A DNA stretch of 64,000 nucleotides, from NCBI RefSeq assembly GCF_042655385.1, contig NZ_JBHSMA010000002.1, forward strand, positions 310,001 through 374,000, written 5' to 3'. The notes beneath the pieces are model-generated. The model was not told where the DNA came from and searched no databases. It saw only the letters and a program-made list of their open reading frames with translations. This DNA comes from Larkinella bovis. Lineage in GTDB: Bacteria; Bacteroidota; Bacteroidia; Cytophagales; Spirosomataceae. Below are positions 47,150-54,990 of this stretch, piece after piece. The position numbers and the translations under genes are program-made. Numbering within the stretch: position 1 is the first letter of the stretch; each line of letters opens with the position of its first letter.

Positions 47150-47530
47150 TCAGGCTTTCGTTTTGGGGTCGTTGCCGTATTCGTTCGCACCGGCGGTGCC
47201 TTCCGTACAAGCCAGGATCAGGTTATAAACCGGCACCAGTGCATACCAGCCGCTCTTGCCCACGTCGTGCATCCGGCGAACGGCCACCGCAACCGACGGA
47301 ACCAGAATGGCCAGATTCAGCAGCAGGACCAGCATGCCGAGTAAAACCGAGCCGTTGAACAGCAGAATATTCAGGAAGTTTAAGCCCTGGGAAACCAAGA
47401 TGTTGACCAGAAAGAAGTACCAGTATTCGCTCCGGCGGGCGCGCCCGTTAAAATCATTGAACTTTTTCAGAACGGAAACATAGTTGTCAAAGATCGAACT
47501 GCTGGTTGCGGATGAAACGGATGTGTTCAT
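47150..47530 (-). CDS. DUF805 family inner-membrane protein
   Basis: The product is 126 aa, starting at the ATG at 47530 (MNTSVSS). The longer frame to 47674 adds a low-complexity extension that does not fit the family. The DUF805 signature is clear: FNGRARRSEYWYFFL near the N-terminus, three or four hydrophobic helices, then VRRMHDVGKSGWYALVP and a short polar end. The family is widespread in bacterial membranes and its function is unknown. The gene is divergent from the fabF-like gene, with about 200 bp between starts that must hold both promoters. Confidence 0.9.
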   Translation of the reverse strand: MNTSVSSATSSSIFDNYVSVLKKFNDFNGRARRSEYWYFFLVNILVSQGLNFLNILLFNGSVLLGMLVLLLNLAILVPSVAVAVRRMHDVGKSGWYALVPVYNLILACTEGTAGANEYGNDPKTKA

Positions 47531-47727
47531 GATCGTGTTTATTAGTATGTGTTTGTTATGTGTTTTGGTCGCCTTTCGGCTGTTTGATGATTCAAAAATA
47601 CCGGGTCGGAGAAGGGACCACAACGGCGGAATGGTAACTGGTAGAGAAAAGCTGGTAACTGGCGGACAAAGCACTTTAACGAGAAACAGGAAGTCGCTTT
47701 CTTTGCAGACTCATTTAAAAATTGGTT

Positions 47728-48972
47728 ATGTTACACCGGGTTGTTATTACTGGAATGGGCGCGTTTACCCCCATTGGCCACGATCTCCAGACTTTCTGGC
47801 GAAACGTCACGGAGGGGAAGTCGTCATTTGCGAAAATGGCCCGTTTCGATGCTTCTCTGTTCCGAACGCAGTTTGCGGCTGAAATAGCAGATTTTAATCC
47901 CTTACAATACCTGAGCCGGAATGACGTCAAACGAACGGATCGGTTCACGCAGTTTGCTCTCATTGCCGCTGAACAGGCCATTCAGGATTCCGGTTTTGAC
48001 CTGGCGAAAATGGATCCGTTCGACGTAGGCGTCATCTGGGGTTCCGGACAGGGGGGCACCGAAACGCTGGAAGAACAAACGGCTGAGTTTGTGACGGGCG
48101 ACGGCCATCCCCGGTTCAGTCCCTTTCTGGTGCCGAAAGTGCTGGTCAACCTGGCGTCGGGTATGATTTCGATCCGCCACGGTTTGATGGGCATCAACTA
48201 CACGGCGGTTTCGGCCTGCGCCAGTTCGAACTCGGCCCTGATGGATGCGTTTAATTACATCCGGTTGGGCAAAGCCAAAATCATTGTCAGTGGCGGTTGC
48301 GATGCGGCCATTACGCCGACATCGTTCGGCGGTTATTGCTCCATGAAAGCTATGTCGACCCAGAATGCAAATCCCGAAATCGCTTCCCGGCCGTTTGATG
48401 TCGAGCGCGACGGTTTTGTGATGGGCGAAGGGGCCGGGGCCCTTGTTCTGGAAGAATATGAACACGCCCGGGCCCGGGGCGCTACCATTTATGGTGAAAT
48501 GGTGGGTGCAGCCATGACCGGCGATGCCTATCACATTACAGCCACCCATCCGGAGGGGATCGGTGCCACCCGGGCCATGCAACTGGCGCTGAAAGAAGCC
48601 CGAATCAATATCGAAGAACTGGATTATCTGAATGCGCATGCAACCTCAACGCCAGTGGGTGATTTGTCGGAAATGAAGGCCGTCGCGCAGTTGACCGGGA
48701 ATCGAAAAACCAACCTCTCCATCAGTGCGACAAAGTCGATAACCGGGCACTTAATGGGCGGGGCCGGGGCTATCGAAGCCATTATTTCGATTTTGGCCAT
48801 GCGCGATAACGTTATACCGCCGACCATCAACACCACCGTTCGTGACCCGGCTATTCCGGACAGCCTGAACATCGTGCTGAAAGACGCGTTAGAAACCGAA
48901 GTCAGAACTGTCATGAGCAATACCTTTGGTTTTGGCGGCCACAACGGTATTGTGGTTTTTCAGAAAATCTAA
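47728..48972 (+). CDS. fabF: Beta-ketoacyl-ACP synthase II (FabF type)
   Basis: The enzyme condenses malonyl-ACP with an acyl-ACP in fatty-acid elongation in the cytoplasm. The product is 414 aa, starting at the ATG at 47728 (MLHRVVITGMGAFTPIG), and is full length for KAS II. The catalytic triad is visible: Cys164 in TAVSACASSNSA, His304 in LNAHATSTPVGD and His341 in SITGHLMGGAGAIE. The C-terminal NTFGFGGHNG motif is also present. No acp or other fab genes are adjacent, so this is a stand-alone copy. It could be a paralogue devoted to a special lipid. Confidence 0.92.
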   Translation: MLHRVVITGMGAFTPIGHDLQTFWRNVTEGKSSFAKMARFDASLFRTQFAAEIADFNPLQYLSRNDVKRTDRFTQFALIAAEQAIQDSGFDLAKMDPFDVGVIWGSGQGGTETLEEQTAEFVTGDGHPRFSPFLVPKVLVNLASGMISIRHGLMGINYTAVSACASSNSALMDAFNYIRLGKAKIIVSGGCDAAITPTSFGGYCSMKAMSTQNANPEIASRPFDVERDGFVMGEGAGALVLEEYEHARARGATIYGEMVGAAMTGDAYHITATHPEGIGATRAMQLALKEARINIEELDYLNAHATSTPVGDLSEMKAVAQLTGNRKTNLSISATKSITGHLMGGAGAIEAIISILAMRDNVIPPTINTTVRDPAIPDSLNIVLKDALETEVRTVMSNTFGFGGHNGIVVFQKI

Positions 48973-49004
48973 AACCGTATTCCAAAATCGCCTACCTTTA
49001 CCGG

Positions 49005-49096
49005 GCAACTTTAGGGGTGTCGGTGCCGAATTGGGCCGACTGAGAGCACACCCTCATCACCTGATGCCGTTCATACGGCCGTAGGGAAAAGTTACC
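49005..49096 (+). promoter_or_regulatory. TPP (THI-box) riboswitch
   Basis: The aptamer shows the conserved boxes in order: TAGGGGTGTC, CTGAGAG, ACACCCTC, ACCTGATG and CGTAGGGAA. The outer stem P1 is AACTT (49007-49011) with AAGTT (49089-49093). A second copy of the pairing partner, TAAAGTT preceded by CCCC, lies at 49110-49122. It can also pair with AACTTTAGGGG at 49007-49017, giving a mutually exclusive fold that would act as the switch. Directly downstream lies the thiM operon, so thiamine pyrophosphate is expected to repress it. Confidence 0.93.
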
Positions 49097-49149
49097 GGAA
49101 ACCGCTCGCCCCCGTTAAAGTTGCTGTTTATGAACTCCTTGACAGCACT

Positions 49150-49953
49150 ATGTTTCCAACACCCCAATCCATCTGGACCGATGTCACGCAGATTCGTGCG
49201 CAGGCTCCGCTGATTCACAACATCACCAACTTTGTCGTCATGAACAACACGGCCAACGCTCTGCTGGCCGTCGGGGCCTCGCCCGCCATGGTGCATGCGC
49301 CCGAAGAAACCGCCGATTTTGTGGCTATTTCCAGTGCGTTGGTGGTCAACATCGGCACCCTGGACGAAAATTTTGTCGCCGGAATGAAACAGGCCATGCG
49401 TCGGGCAAAAGACCTAGGTAAGCCGATTGTGTTTGACCCGGTGGGCGTGGGAGCCACACCGTACCGAAACCGGGTCAGTGCGGAACTGCTGACCCTGTCG
49501 GCTCCCGAGATCATTCGGGGAAACGCTTCTGAAATTATGGCGCTGGCCGGTCTGGATGCCCAGACGAAGGGAGTCGATAGCCTGTTCGGATCCGATGCGG
49601 CCGTTGATGCGGCTCACCAACTGAGCCGGTCGCTGGGTTGTGTCGTGGTGGTCAGTGGGGCGACGGATTATATTATTCGCGGGGAGCAAACCGCAGCGAT
49701 TGCCAACGGGCACCCGTTGATGACCAGGGTGACGGGGATGGGTTGTACGGCAACGGCACTGACCGGCGCGTTTGCTGCGGTCAATGCGGATTATTTCCAG
49801 GCCGCTGCGCACGCGATGGCGGTGATGGGAGTGGCGGGCGAAATGGCGGTAGAAAAACAAACCGCACCGGGTAGTTTGCAGGTCAATTTCCTGGATGCCC
49901 TGTACCAGTTGACCGCGTCGGATATTGCTGACCGTCTGAAAATCAACGAATGA
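49150..49953 (+). CDS. thiM: Hydroxyethylthiazole kinase
   Basis: The enzyme phosphorylates 4-methyl-5-(2-hydroxyethyl)thiazole with ATP, the salvage entry for the thiazole half of thiamine. The product is 267 aa, the usual size. The ribokinase-like fold is shown by PLIHNITNFVVMNNTANALL at the N-terminus, the substrate-side VFDPVGVGATPYR, IIRGNASEIMAL, and the anion-hole/catalytic Cys motif VTGMGCTATALTGAF. It is the first gene after the TPP riboswitch and overlaps thiE by an ATGA. Confidence 0.95.
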   Translation: MFPTPQSIWTDVTQIRAQAPLIHNITNFVVMNNTANALLAVGASPAMVHAPEETADFVAISSALVVNIGTLDENFVAGMKQAMRRAKDLGKPIVFDPVGVGATPYRNRVSAELLTLSAPEIIRGNASEIMALAGLDAQTKGVDSLFGSDAAVDAAHQLSRSLGCVVVVSGATDYIIRGEQTAAIANGHPLMTRVTGMGCTATALTGAFAAVNADYFQAAAHAMAVMGVAGEMAVEKQTAPGSLQVNFLDALYQLTASDIADRLKINE

Positions 49954-50573
49954 TGCACGGACTCTATTTAGTGACTGATGCCGGATGCGCTGGTCAGGCG
50001 GGTCACACACTCCCGTTTGTGGTTGAAGAAGCCTGCCGGGCGGGCGTTCAGTGGGTGCAGGTCCGGGAGAAAACCGCATCGACGCGGGCGTTTGTCGAAC
50101 TCGCGGCTGAACTAAAGCGGATTACCGAAACCTACGGTGCTAAACTAATCATCAACGACCGGGTCGATGTGGCGCTGGCGGTTGATGCCGACGGCGTTCA
50201 TATTGGGCAGGACGACATGCCACCCACGATGGTGCGCAACCTGATTGGGCCGGATAAAATCATTGGTCTTTCGATCAACAATCTCGCCGAACTGGAAAGT
50301 GCGGAAGGGCTTGCGATTGACTATATTGGGGCTGCTACGGTATTTCCAACCGCCACCAAACAGGATACGTCAAGCTTGCTCGGGCTGGAGGGTTTACGGG
50401 AAATCTGCCGCCGGTCCCGGTGGCCCGTGTTTGCCATTGGTGGGATCAAGGCCGGAAACCTGCAGGCGGTTTTGCAGGCCGGCGCTGCGGGAGCAGCGGT
50501 GGTTTCGGCGATTTGTGGCCATCCGTCGCCTTACGAAGCGACCCGTCAACTCAATCAACTTCGAAACGGATGA
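49950..50573 (+). CDS. thiE: Thiamine-phosphate synthase
   Basis: The enzyme joins HMP-pyrophosphate to thiazole phosphate to make thiamine monophosphate. The product is 207 aa (or one less if the second ATG is used). TIM-barrel landmarks are QVREK for substrate binding, NDRVDVALAVDADGVHIGQDD with the metal-binding Asp residues, GLSINNL, GAATVFPTATK and the phosphate-binding AIGGI. It starts inside the thiM stop and its own stop overlaps thiD, so the three are translationally coupled. Confidence 0.95.
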   Translation: MMHGLYLVTDAGCAGQAGHTLPFVVEEACRAGVQWVQVREKTASTRAFVELAAELKRITETYGAKLIINDRVDVALAVDADGVHIGQDDMPPTMVRNLIGPDKIIGLSINNLAELESAEGLAIDYIGAATVFPTATKQDTSSLLGLEGLREICRRSRWPVFAIGGIKAGNLQAVLQAGAAGAAVVSAICGHPSPYEATRQLNQLRNG

Positions 50574-51376
50574 AAACCTACGCGCGTGCACTAACCATCG
50601 CTGGTTCCGACAGTGGCGGTGGGGCCGGGATTCAGGCGGACCTCAAAACCTTCGCGGCCCTGGGTTGCTACGGAATGTCGGTTCTGACGGCGTTAACCGC
50701 CCAGAATACCCAAGCGGTCACCGGGATTCTGCCCGTACCGCCCGCGTTTATTGCCGAGCAGCTCAAGGCGGTTTTGGGGGATATCGGTGTCGATGCCGTT
50801 AAAATTGGCATGTTGCATTCGCCGGAAGTGATTGTCCAGGTGGCAAAAACGCTCCGGGAATTTGCGGTGACAAACATCGTTCTGGACCCGGTCATGGTGG
50901 CTAAAAGTGGGGATAAATTATTGCAGGACGAAGCCGTGGATGCGCTGAAATCCCAGTTGTTCCCCCTTGCCACCGTTATTACGCCGAATCTGCCCGAAAC
51001 CAGCGTATTAGTGGGCCGACCTGTACAAACCGCCGACGAGATGCTGCCGGCGGCCCGCGACCTTGCGAACTGGTGTCCGGGGGCTATTCTGGTGAAAGGC
51101 GGTCACCTGGATACCGGAGAAAGTACCGATTTGCTTTATTTACCGACTGGAGAACAGCACCGGTTTTCATCAGGACGGATTCAGACCGTGAATTCGCACG
51201 GAACGGGCTGCACCCTTTCGTCGGCCATCGCAGCGGGTCTGGCCAAGCGACGTTCGGTTGTAGAATCCGTATCCGGGGCTAAAACCTACGTAACGCGAGC
51301 GCTTCAGACCGGGGCAGCGTACCGGTTGGGCGCGGGACACGGCCCGGTTCACCATTTTTTCAATGTTTGGGAATAA
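50570..51376 (+). CDS. thiD: Hydroxymethylpyrimidine (phosphate) kinase
   Basis: The enzyme phosphorylates HMP and then HMP-phosphate to the pyrophosphate used by ThiE. The start is the ATG at 50570, in an ATGA overlap with thiE. It gives 268 aa opening on YARALTIAGSDSGGGAGIQA, the family's N-terminal signature. The longer frame from 50420 is only read-through of thiE in another frame. Other landmarks are VLDPVMVAKSGDKLL and the ATP/catalytic NSHGTGCTLSSAIAAGLA. It is 6 bp ahead of tenA. Confidence 0.95.
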   Translation: MKTYARALTIAGSDSGGGAGIQADLKTFAALGCYGMSVLTALTAQNTQAVTGILPVPPAFIAEQLKAVLGDIGVDAVKIGMLHSPEVIVQVAKTLREFAVTNIVLDPVMVAKSGDKLLQDEAVDALKSQLFPLATVITPNLPETSVLVGRPVQTADEMLPAARDLANWCPGAILVKGGHLDTGESTDLLYLPTGEQHRFSSGRIQTVNSHGTGCTLSSAIAAGLAKRRSVVESVSGAKTYVTRALQTGAAYRLGAGHGPVHHFFNVWE

Positions 51377-51382
51377 ACAGGT

Positions 51383-52033
51383 ATGCGATTCACAGAACAG
51401 CTCTGGCAGGAAATATCGCCCCTTTACGATGCTATTTTGCAGCACGGTTTTGTTAAAAAGCTGACGGCCGGTAGTTTGGCAATCGAAACCTTTCAGTATT
51501 ACATCCAGCAGGACGCTCTGTATCTGGTGGATTTTAGCCGGGCACTCAGTCAGCTGGCAGCCCGCTCGGCGCAGCCCGACGAGATGCTGCTGTTCTGTGA
51601 GTTTGCCCAAAATGCCATTCGGGTGGAACGCTCGCTGCACGAGACGTATTTTACGCGGTATAACATCGAGCCGCAAACGGAGAAGATGCCGGCCTGTTTT
51701 GCGTATACGAACTACCTGCTGGCGACCACGTCGCTGCAATCGCCGGCGGTGGGCGTGGCTGCGGTTTTGCCCTGTTTCTGGATTTACCGGGAGGTGGGAA
51801 CGTATATTTACCAGCGGGCCGTCTCCGAAAATCCGTATCGCGACTGGATCAACACCTACGCCGGCCCGGACTTTGACCGGGTGGTCACCCAAATGCTGGA
51901 CCTGACCGACCGGCTGGCCGAAACCGCTGGCCCGGCCGAGCGGGCGGGCATGCGGGAAGCCGTCCGGCTTTCGAGCCGGCTGGAATGGTCCTTCTGGAAC
52001 GACGCCTATACGCAAACCCGCTGGCCGGTGTAA
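51383..52033 (+). CDS. tenA: TenA family aminopyrimidine aminohydrolase (thiaminase II)
   Basis: The family hydrolyses formylaminopyrimidine-derived aminopyrimidine, a thiamine breakdown product, to HMP, feeding ThiD. The product is 216 aa, the normal length and all-helical. Family residues are in place: Asp44 and Tyr47 in YIQQDALYLVDF, the nucleophile Cys131 in AAVLPCFWIYREVG, and Glu201 in the C-terminal EWSFWNDAY. It ends the riboswitch-controlled operon. Together the four enzymes salvage both halves of thiamine. De novo genes such as thiC and thiG are not in the window. Confidence 0.93.
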   Translation: MRFTEQLWQEISPLYDAILQHGFVKKLTAGSLAIETFQYYIQQDALYLVDFSRALSQLAARSAQPDEMLLFCEFAQNAIRVERSLHETYFTRYNIEPQTEKMPACFAYTNYLLATTSLQSPAVGVAAVLPCFWIYREVGTYIYQRAVSENPYRDWINTYAGPDFDRVVTQMLDLTDRLAETAGPAERAGMREAVRLSSRLEWSFWNDAYTQTRWPV

Positions 52034-52045
52034 CGAAAACCGTCT

Positions 52046-52711
52046 TTAGGGTTCGTTCAAAATGTCGGCTGCGAGGATCTGGACGGTTTCCCAGGAGAAC
52101 GGCAGCCATTGGCCGTTGGTATCGTCGAATACCTCCGTGGCCGCTTCGCAGGGAAATAACTTGTAGTCGAACTTGGGGTAATTGCTGACGAGATAACCGG
52201 GGTAATAATATAGTTTCTGCTGAAGGCGGGCAAAGTTGATTTTCTGCAACATCAGGAATTTTCCCAGACTGTATTTGCGGTATTCCGGATCGTAAAAATT
52301 CATGATACCAGCAATGCTTTGGTTCCCGTTGTCGAAGACGCCAACGGCAATCAGGCGGTTTTCGTCCCGCACTTCGATGGCGTAGGTATCGAACAAATCG
52401 TAGGGCACGTCATTATAGAGCCAGAATTCGACCGATTCCGGCGCTTCGAAGTCGACCGAAAATTTGTAACGCTCATAAAGCGCATTGATCTCGTCCGTCA
52501 GCGTAAAGCGTTTGGCAATGACCGTGAACCGTTCGTTGCGCCGGAGCAAACTGGTTTGTTTACTTTTATAGTCAACCTGGGGAAGCACAAACCGCAACCA
52601 GTGTACCGGAAAAATGGTATCTCCGTACACCAGGTAGCGGCACGTAAACAAGCCCTGGTGCATCCGAAAATAGCCCATGCTGAGATAAAGATCCAGCTTG
52701 TTTCCTTTCAT
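52046..52711 (-). CDS. Arginyl-tRNA--protein transferase-like (ATE/GNAT-fold) protein
   Basis: The product is 221 aa from the ATG at 52711 (MKGNKLDLYLS). The longer frame to 52870 would overlap the DUF4287 gene and looks spurious. The text resembles the C-terminal half of arginyl-transferases: a degenerate N-terminal Cys region (FTCRYLVYG), YDLFDTYAIEVRDENRLIAVG, a GIMNFYDPEYRKYSLGKFLM stretch typical of the acyl-CoA-like fold, and YYYPGYLVSN. In bacteria such proteins act in N-end-rule tagging. Bacteroidota have a short version whose substrate is not established. The gene is convergent with tenA, 12 bp apart. Confidence 0.7.
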   Translation of the reverse strand: MKGNKLDLYLSMGYFRMHQGLFTCRYLVYGDTIFPVHWLRFVLPQVDYKSKQTSLLRRNERFTVIAKRFTLTDEINALYERYKFSVDFEAPESVEFWLYNDVPYDLFDTYAIEVRDENRLIAVGVFDNGNQSIAGIMNFYDPEYRKYSLGKFLMLQKINFARLQQKLYYYPGYLVSNYPKFDYKLFPCEAATEVFDDTNGQWLPFSWETVQILAADILNEP

Positions 52712-52805
52712 GTCGGTGGGTGCGTTAATGCCGGGCCGGTGAGAGTTACACAACGAAACGTAACAACGTACTTTCGTTCGGTGTTCCCGGCAACCGGTTG
52801 ATTGA

Positions 52806-53012
52806 TTAGATGAGGTTATCGTCTTTGAAAACTTTATAAATCGCCATCGCGTGGCCGTGGCCCAGCGCAAAATCAGCTTTCAGCCAGGCAACAATGTCAC
52901 CGGCTTTGGTACCGGGCCGAAGGAGGCCTTTTTCGGCCGCCAGCTGTTTGAAATCAGCCGGTTTTTTACCCGTTTTCTTCTCAATGGTATCGATATAAGC
53001 CTGAAAGGACAT
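52806..53012 (-). CDS. DUF4287 domain protein
   Basis: The product is 68 aa and consists of a single DUF4287 domain: MSFQAYIDTIEKKTGK, then FKQLAAEKGL, GTKAGDIVAWLK and LGHGHAMAIYKVF. This small helical domain is common in bacteria, often alone or fused to DUF5655, and has no proven function. It may be cotranscribed with the transferase-like gene 94 bp downstream on the same strand. Confidence 0.88.
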   Translation of the reverse strand: MSFQAYIDTIEKKTGKKPADFKQLAAEKGLLRPGTKAGDIVAWLKADFALGHGHAMAIYKVFKDDNLI

Positions 53013-53099
53013 GGGTTTGCAGGTTAAATGACTTGGTAAAATAGTAAAAGTTGGGAAAAGAATGGTGTCAACTCGTTCGGTACTGCACGTTTCGACGGT

Positions 53100-53134
53100 A
53101 AAAAGGCCCCGTTCAGCGGTTTTTGGGCCTTTTT
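53100..53134. terminator. Terminator-like hairpin 1
   Basis: AAAAAGGCCC (53100-53109) pairs with GGGCCTTTTT (53125-53134) around a 15-base loop, with A/T runs on both sides, so it could stop transcription in either direction. No annotated gene ends at it on either strand. Confidence 0.7.
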
Positions 53135-53139
53135 CGGAT

Positions 53140-53168
53140 AAAAGCGAAAACGCTCGGTTCGCTTTTTT
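53140..53168. terminator. Terminator-like hairpin 2
   Basis: AAAAGCGAA (53140-53148) pairs with TTCGCTTTT (53158-53166), followed by more T residues to 53168. It lies only 5 bp after the first hairpin and shares its bidirectional design. Confidence 0.7.
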
Positions 53169-53385
53169 GACGCTGGCTGGATGAAGCCATCAAGCGATAC
53201 CGGTTCACGGGCCACCTTATGGGACTCCGTGGAAATACGGGGAAAACCCCTTCGGAATACAGGATTTCTCCCCTGTTTCAAGTCTGGGTTGTTGGTGAAA
53301 TTTGATGGCCTGTTTAGGCCTATGAACGAAGTTAAATTAAAAAGTAAAAGCTCACTTTTTACAGCACCGTAAACCCTGGCATCCC

Positions 53386-53910
53386 GTGGAAAATACACCA
53401 AAACCCGCCGACATTTCCTTCGACATGTACCGTCAGTTTCACCTGACGCAGTTTGGGGTGGAAAAAACCGAAGCAGACTATACGACCGATGCATCCCGGG
53501 CGGTGATTCGTCAGGGTTGGGTGCTGGCTGCCGATCTCACGGATAACATTCAGGAATCCCGCCGAACCGATGCATACGGGCCGACCTTCGCGGCCCATTT
53601 TTCGGCGGAACAGAACTATGCGGCTCTCTTTCTGGCCAATTACTTTTTGAAAAAAATCCTGTATTTCGAATGGCGTACCGAAAACGTATTTTACTGCCCA
53701 CCCGGCCAGACGATTCAGGACGCCTATGCAAACCAGGAGAGCCCGGGTTTTACGAATTATCTCTACCAGGATACCCCCTATATCTACAGCGACGATGAAC
53801 TGAAAGAATGGAGGACGGAACCATTCGGCCCGCTCAGCGCCAAATTGGGGAACAGCAGGATTGCGAGTACTACCTCAACCAATCACCAGAACCGGGCGCT
53901 GATGGCATGA
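53386..53910 (+). CDS. Unrecognised 174-aa protein, first gene of the kinase/HopA1-like unit
   Basis: The frame opens with a GTG at 53386. The ATG at 53425 (residue 14) is an alternative start. The product is soluble, acidic and rich in aromatic residues (FDMYRQFHLTQFGV, ALFLANYFLKKILYFEW, TNYLYQDTPYIYSDDELKEW), with no signal peptide and a single Cys (YCPPGQ). I recognise no family. The stop codon overlaps the start of the kinase gene in an ATGA, so the three-gene unit is translationally coupled. A role as accessory protein or carrier of the pathway is possible, but it does not look like a Cys/Ser-rich precursor peptide. Confidence 0.7.
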   Translation: MENTPKPADISFDMYRQFHLTQFGVEKTEADYTTDASRAVIRQGWVLAADLTDNIQESRRTDAYGPTFAAHFSAEQNYAALFLANYFLKKILYFEWRTENVFYCPPGQTIQDAYANQESPGFTNYLYQDTPYIYSDDELKEWRTEPFGPLSAKLGNSRIASTTSTNHQNRALMA

Positions 53911-54986
53911 TTGCACTGACGGGGTACTCGGTTTTTCATTATCTTCTGAATCGCGGTCTGGTTAAGTTGACGGAGTTGTTCAAGGGCGATCTGGTCATCA
54001 TTGACAATCCGTTTCCGTCGGCCCGTAATGCAAATTTCATTGTCAGGCGGCTGGACGGCCAAAATCTCTTTCTGAAACAACCCCGGAGTCTGAATCACCT
54101 GGCGGAACGGCAGAAAGAACTGCTGTTTTATGAACTGGTGAACGAGTCGGACCTGGGGCTGGAAGCGCATTGCCTGAAGGCGGTTTTGCCCATCGACGAC
54201 CGGAATCAGGTCCTGATTCTGAATCATTCGGACCGGGTCATCTCGTTTGAAACGCTGCTCGGGCGGATTCCGGCGCCGTTCCGGGGAAGCCGGTTGAACG
54301 AGCCTACCCGCCAGTTGGGCCGGTTGATGGCAAACCTGCGGGAAAAACTGGACCTGAACAGGCTCAGAAACCGGTTTTCTGTTCATCATTTCGGAACGTT
54401 CACGCCCTGGCTGCTGACGCTGCGGGAGTCGGATATTGTCCAGATCGAAACCGCAAATAACCCCTATTTAGCGGCTTTCGGGCGTTTTGTCCGGCAGCAC
54501 AAAACCGCCCTGAACGAACGGCTGGCAGATTGGCAAACGTCACATCTGGTCAATACGGATGCCTGCTGGCGCAACATTCTGGCAATGGCCGACCCACTGG
54601 AAACGACATCCCGGTTTGTGCTCATTGACTGGGAGTTTGCGAGTGCGGGTGATCCGCTATGGGAACTGGCCACGCTCGCGGCCGAGTATTTTCTGGCCAG
54701 CGTCCGAACGGCGGTTCTGGCCACGGATGTTGCCATTTCCCGCGATCAGTACCTCGAATTGGTGCCTATTCTGCTGACCGCATCGGGATATGACGTATCG
54801 TCTGAACCGGCAGCTTGCCGGAAAATTCATCAGTTGCTCGGGATTATTCTGTTGCAGAAATACTACCGCTGGGCGGTGGAAGGGACGCCGGATAAACTCA
54901 CCGACTTTCCCAGCGTGTTTCTGTACGCACAGCGGTGTCTGACCCAGCCCGAACGGGTGATTTCAGAATTGAAAATTGGTTCATGA
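53907..54986 (+). CDS. APH-fold phosphotransferase with variant catalytic loop
   Basis: The product is 359 aa, starting at the ATG in the ATGA overlap. The frame extends upstream to 53808, but only through the preceding gene. The aminoglycoside-phosphotransferase/kinase fold is shown by the strand-3 lysine (NLFLKQPR, Lys57), the helix Glu in RQKELLFYELV, the catalytic loop VNTDACWRNIL (Asp218, Asn223) and the metal motif VLIDWEFASAGDP (Asp241). The usual HGD of the loop is NTD here, so the loop His is missing while the catalytic Asp stays. In class V lanthipeptide systems an APH-like kinase phosphorylates Ser/Thr of a precursor together with a HopA1-like lyase. The neighbour downstream fits that pairing. 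A small-molecule kinase remains possible. Confidence 0.8.
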   Translation: MIALTGYSVFHYLLNRGLVKLTELFKGDLVIIDNPFPSARNANFIVRRLDGQNLFLKQPRSLNHLAERQKELLFYELVNESDLGLEAHCLKAVLPIDDRNQVLILNHSDRVISFETLLGRIPAPFRGSRLNEPTRQLGRLMANLREKLDLNRLRNRFSVHHFGTFTPWLLTLRESDIVQIETANNPYLAAFGRFVRQHKTALNERLADWQTSHLVNTDACWRNILAMADPLETTSRFVLIDWEFASAGDPLWELATLAAEYFLASVRTAVLATDVAISRDQYLELVPILLTASGYDVSSEPAACRKIHQLLGIILLQKYYRWAVEGTPDKLTDFPSVFLYAQRCLTQPERVISELKIGS

Positions 54987-54990
54987 AGCA

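Larger units (their letters stand above)
53013..53385. other. Intergenic stretch with two tandem terminator-like hairpins
   Basis: No gene is firmly supported in these ~370 bp. They hold two strong hairpins (entered separately). A 63-codon plus-strand frame (53181-53372) with one Cys ends 13 bp before the next gene. Its composition is not obviously that of a real protein, but its place ahead of a kinase/HopA1 operon makes it worth noting. The promoters of the DUF4287 gene and of the downstream operon must lie here. Confidence 0.5.

Noticed and set aside
47902..48639. 245-codon minus-strand frame inside fabF
   Set aside because: It is antisense to a conserved enzyme with all catalytic residues, so it is a shadow frame.
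50420..50569. N-terminal extension of thiD
   Set aside because: It overlaps thiE in another frame. The ATG at 50570 gives the exact family N-terminus and an ATGA coupling.
52712..52870. N-terminal extension of the arginyl-transferase-like gene
   Set aside because: It would overlap the DUF4287 gene and has no family similarity. The ATG at 52711 is better.
53024..53494. 156-codon minus-strand frame across the start of the HopA1-like operon
   Set aside because: It runs through both terminator hairpins and into the plus-strand gene, with no recognisable product.
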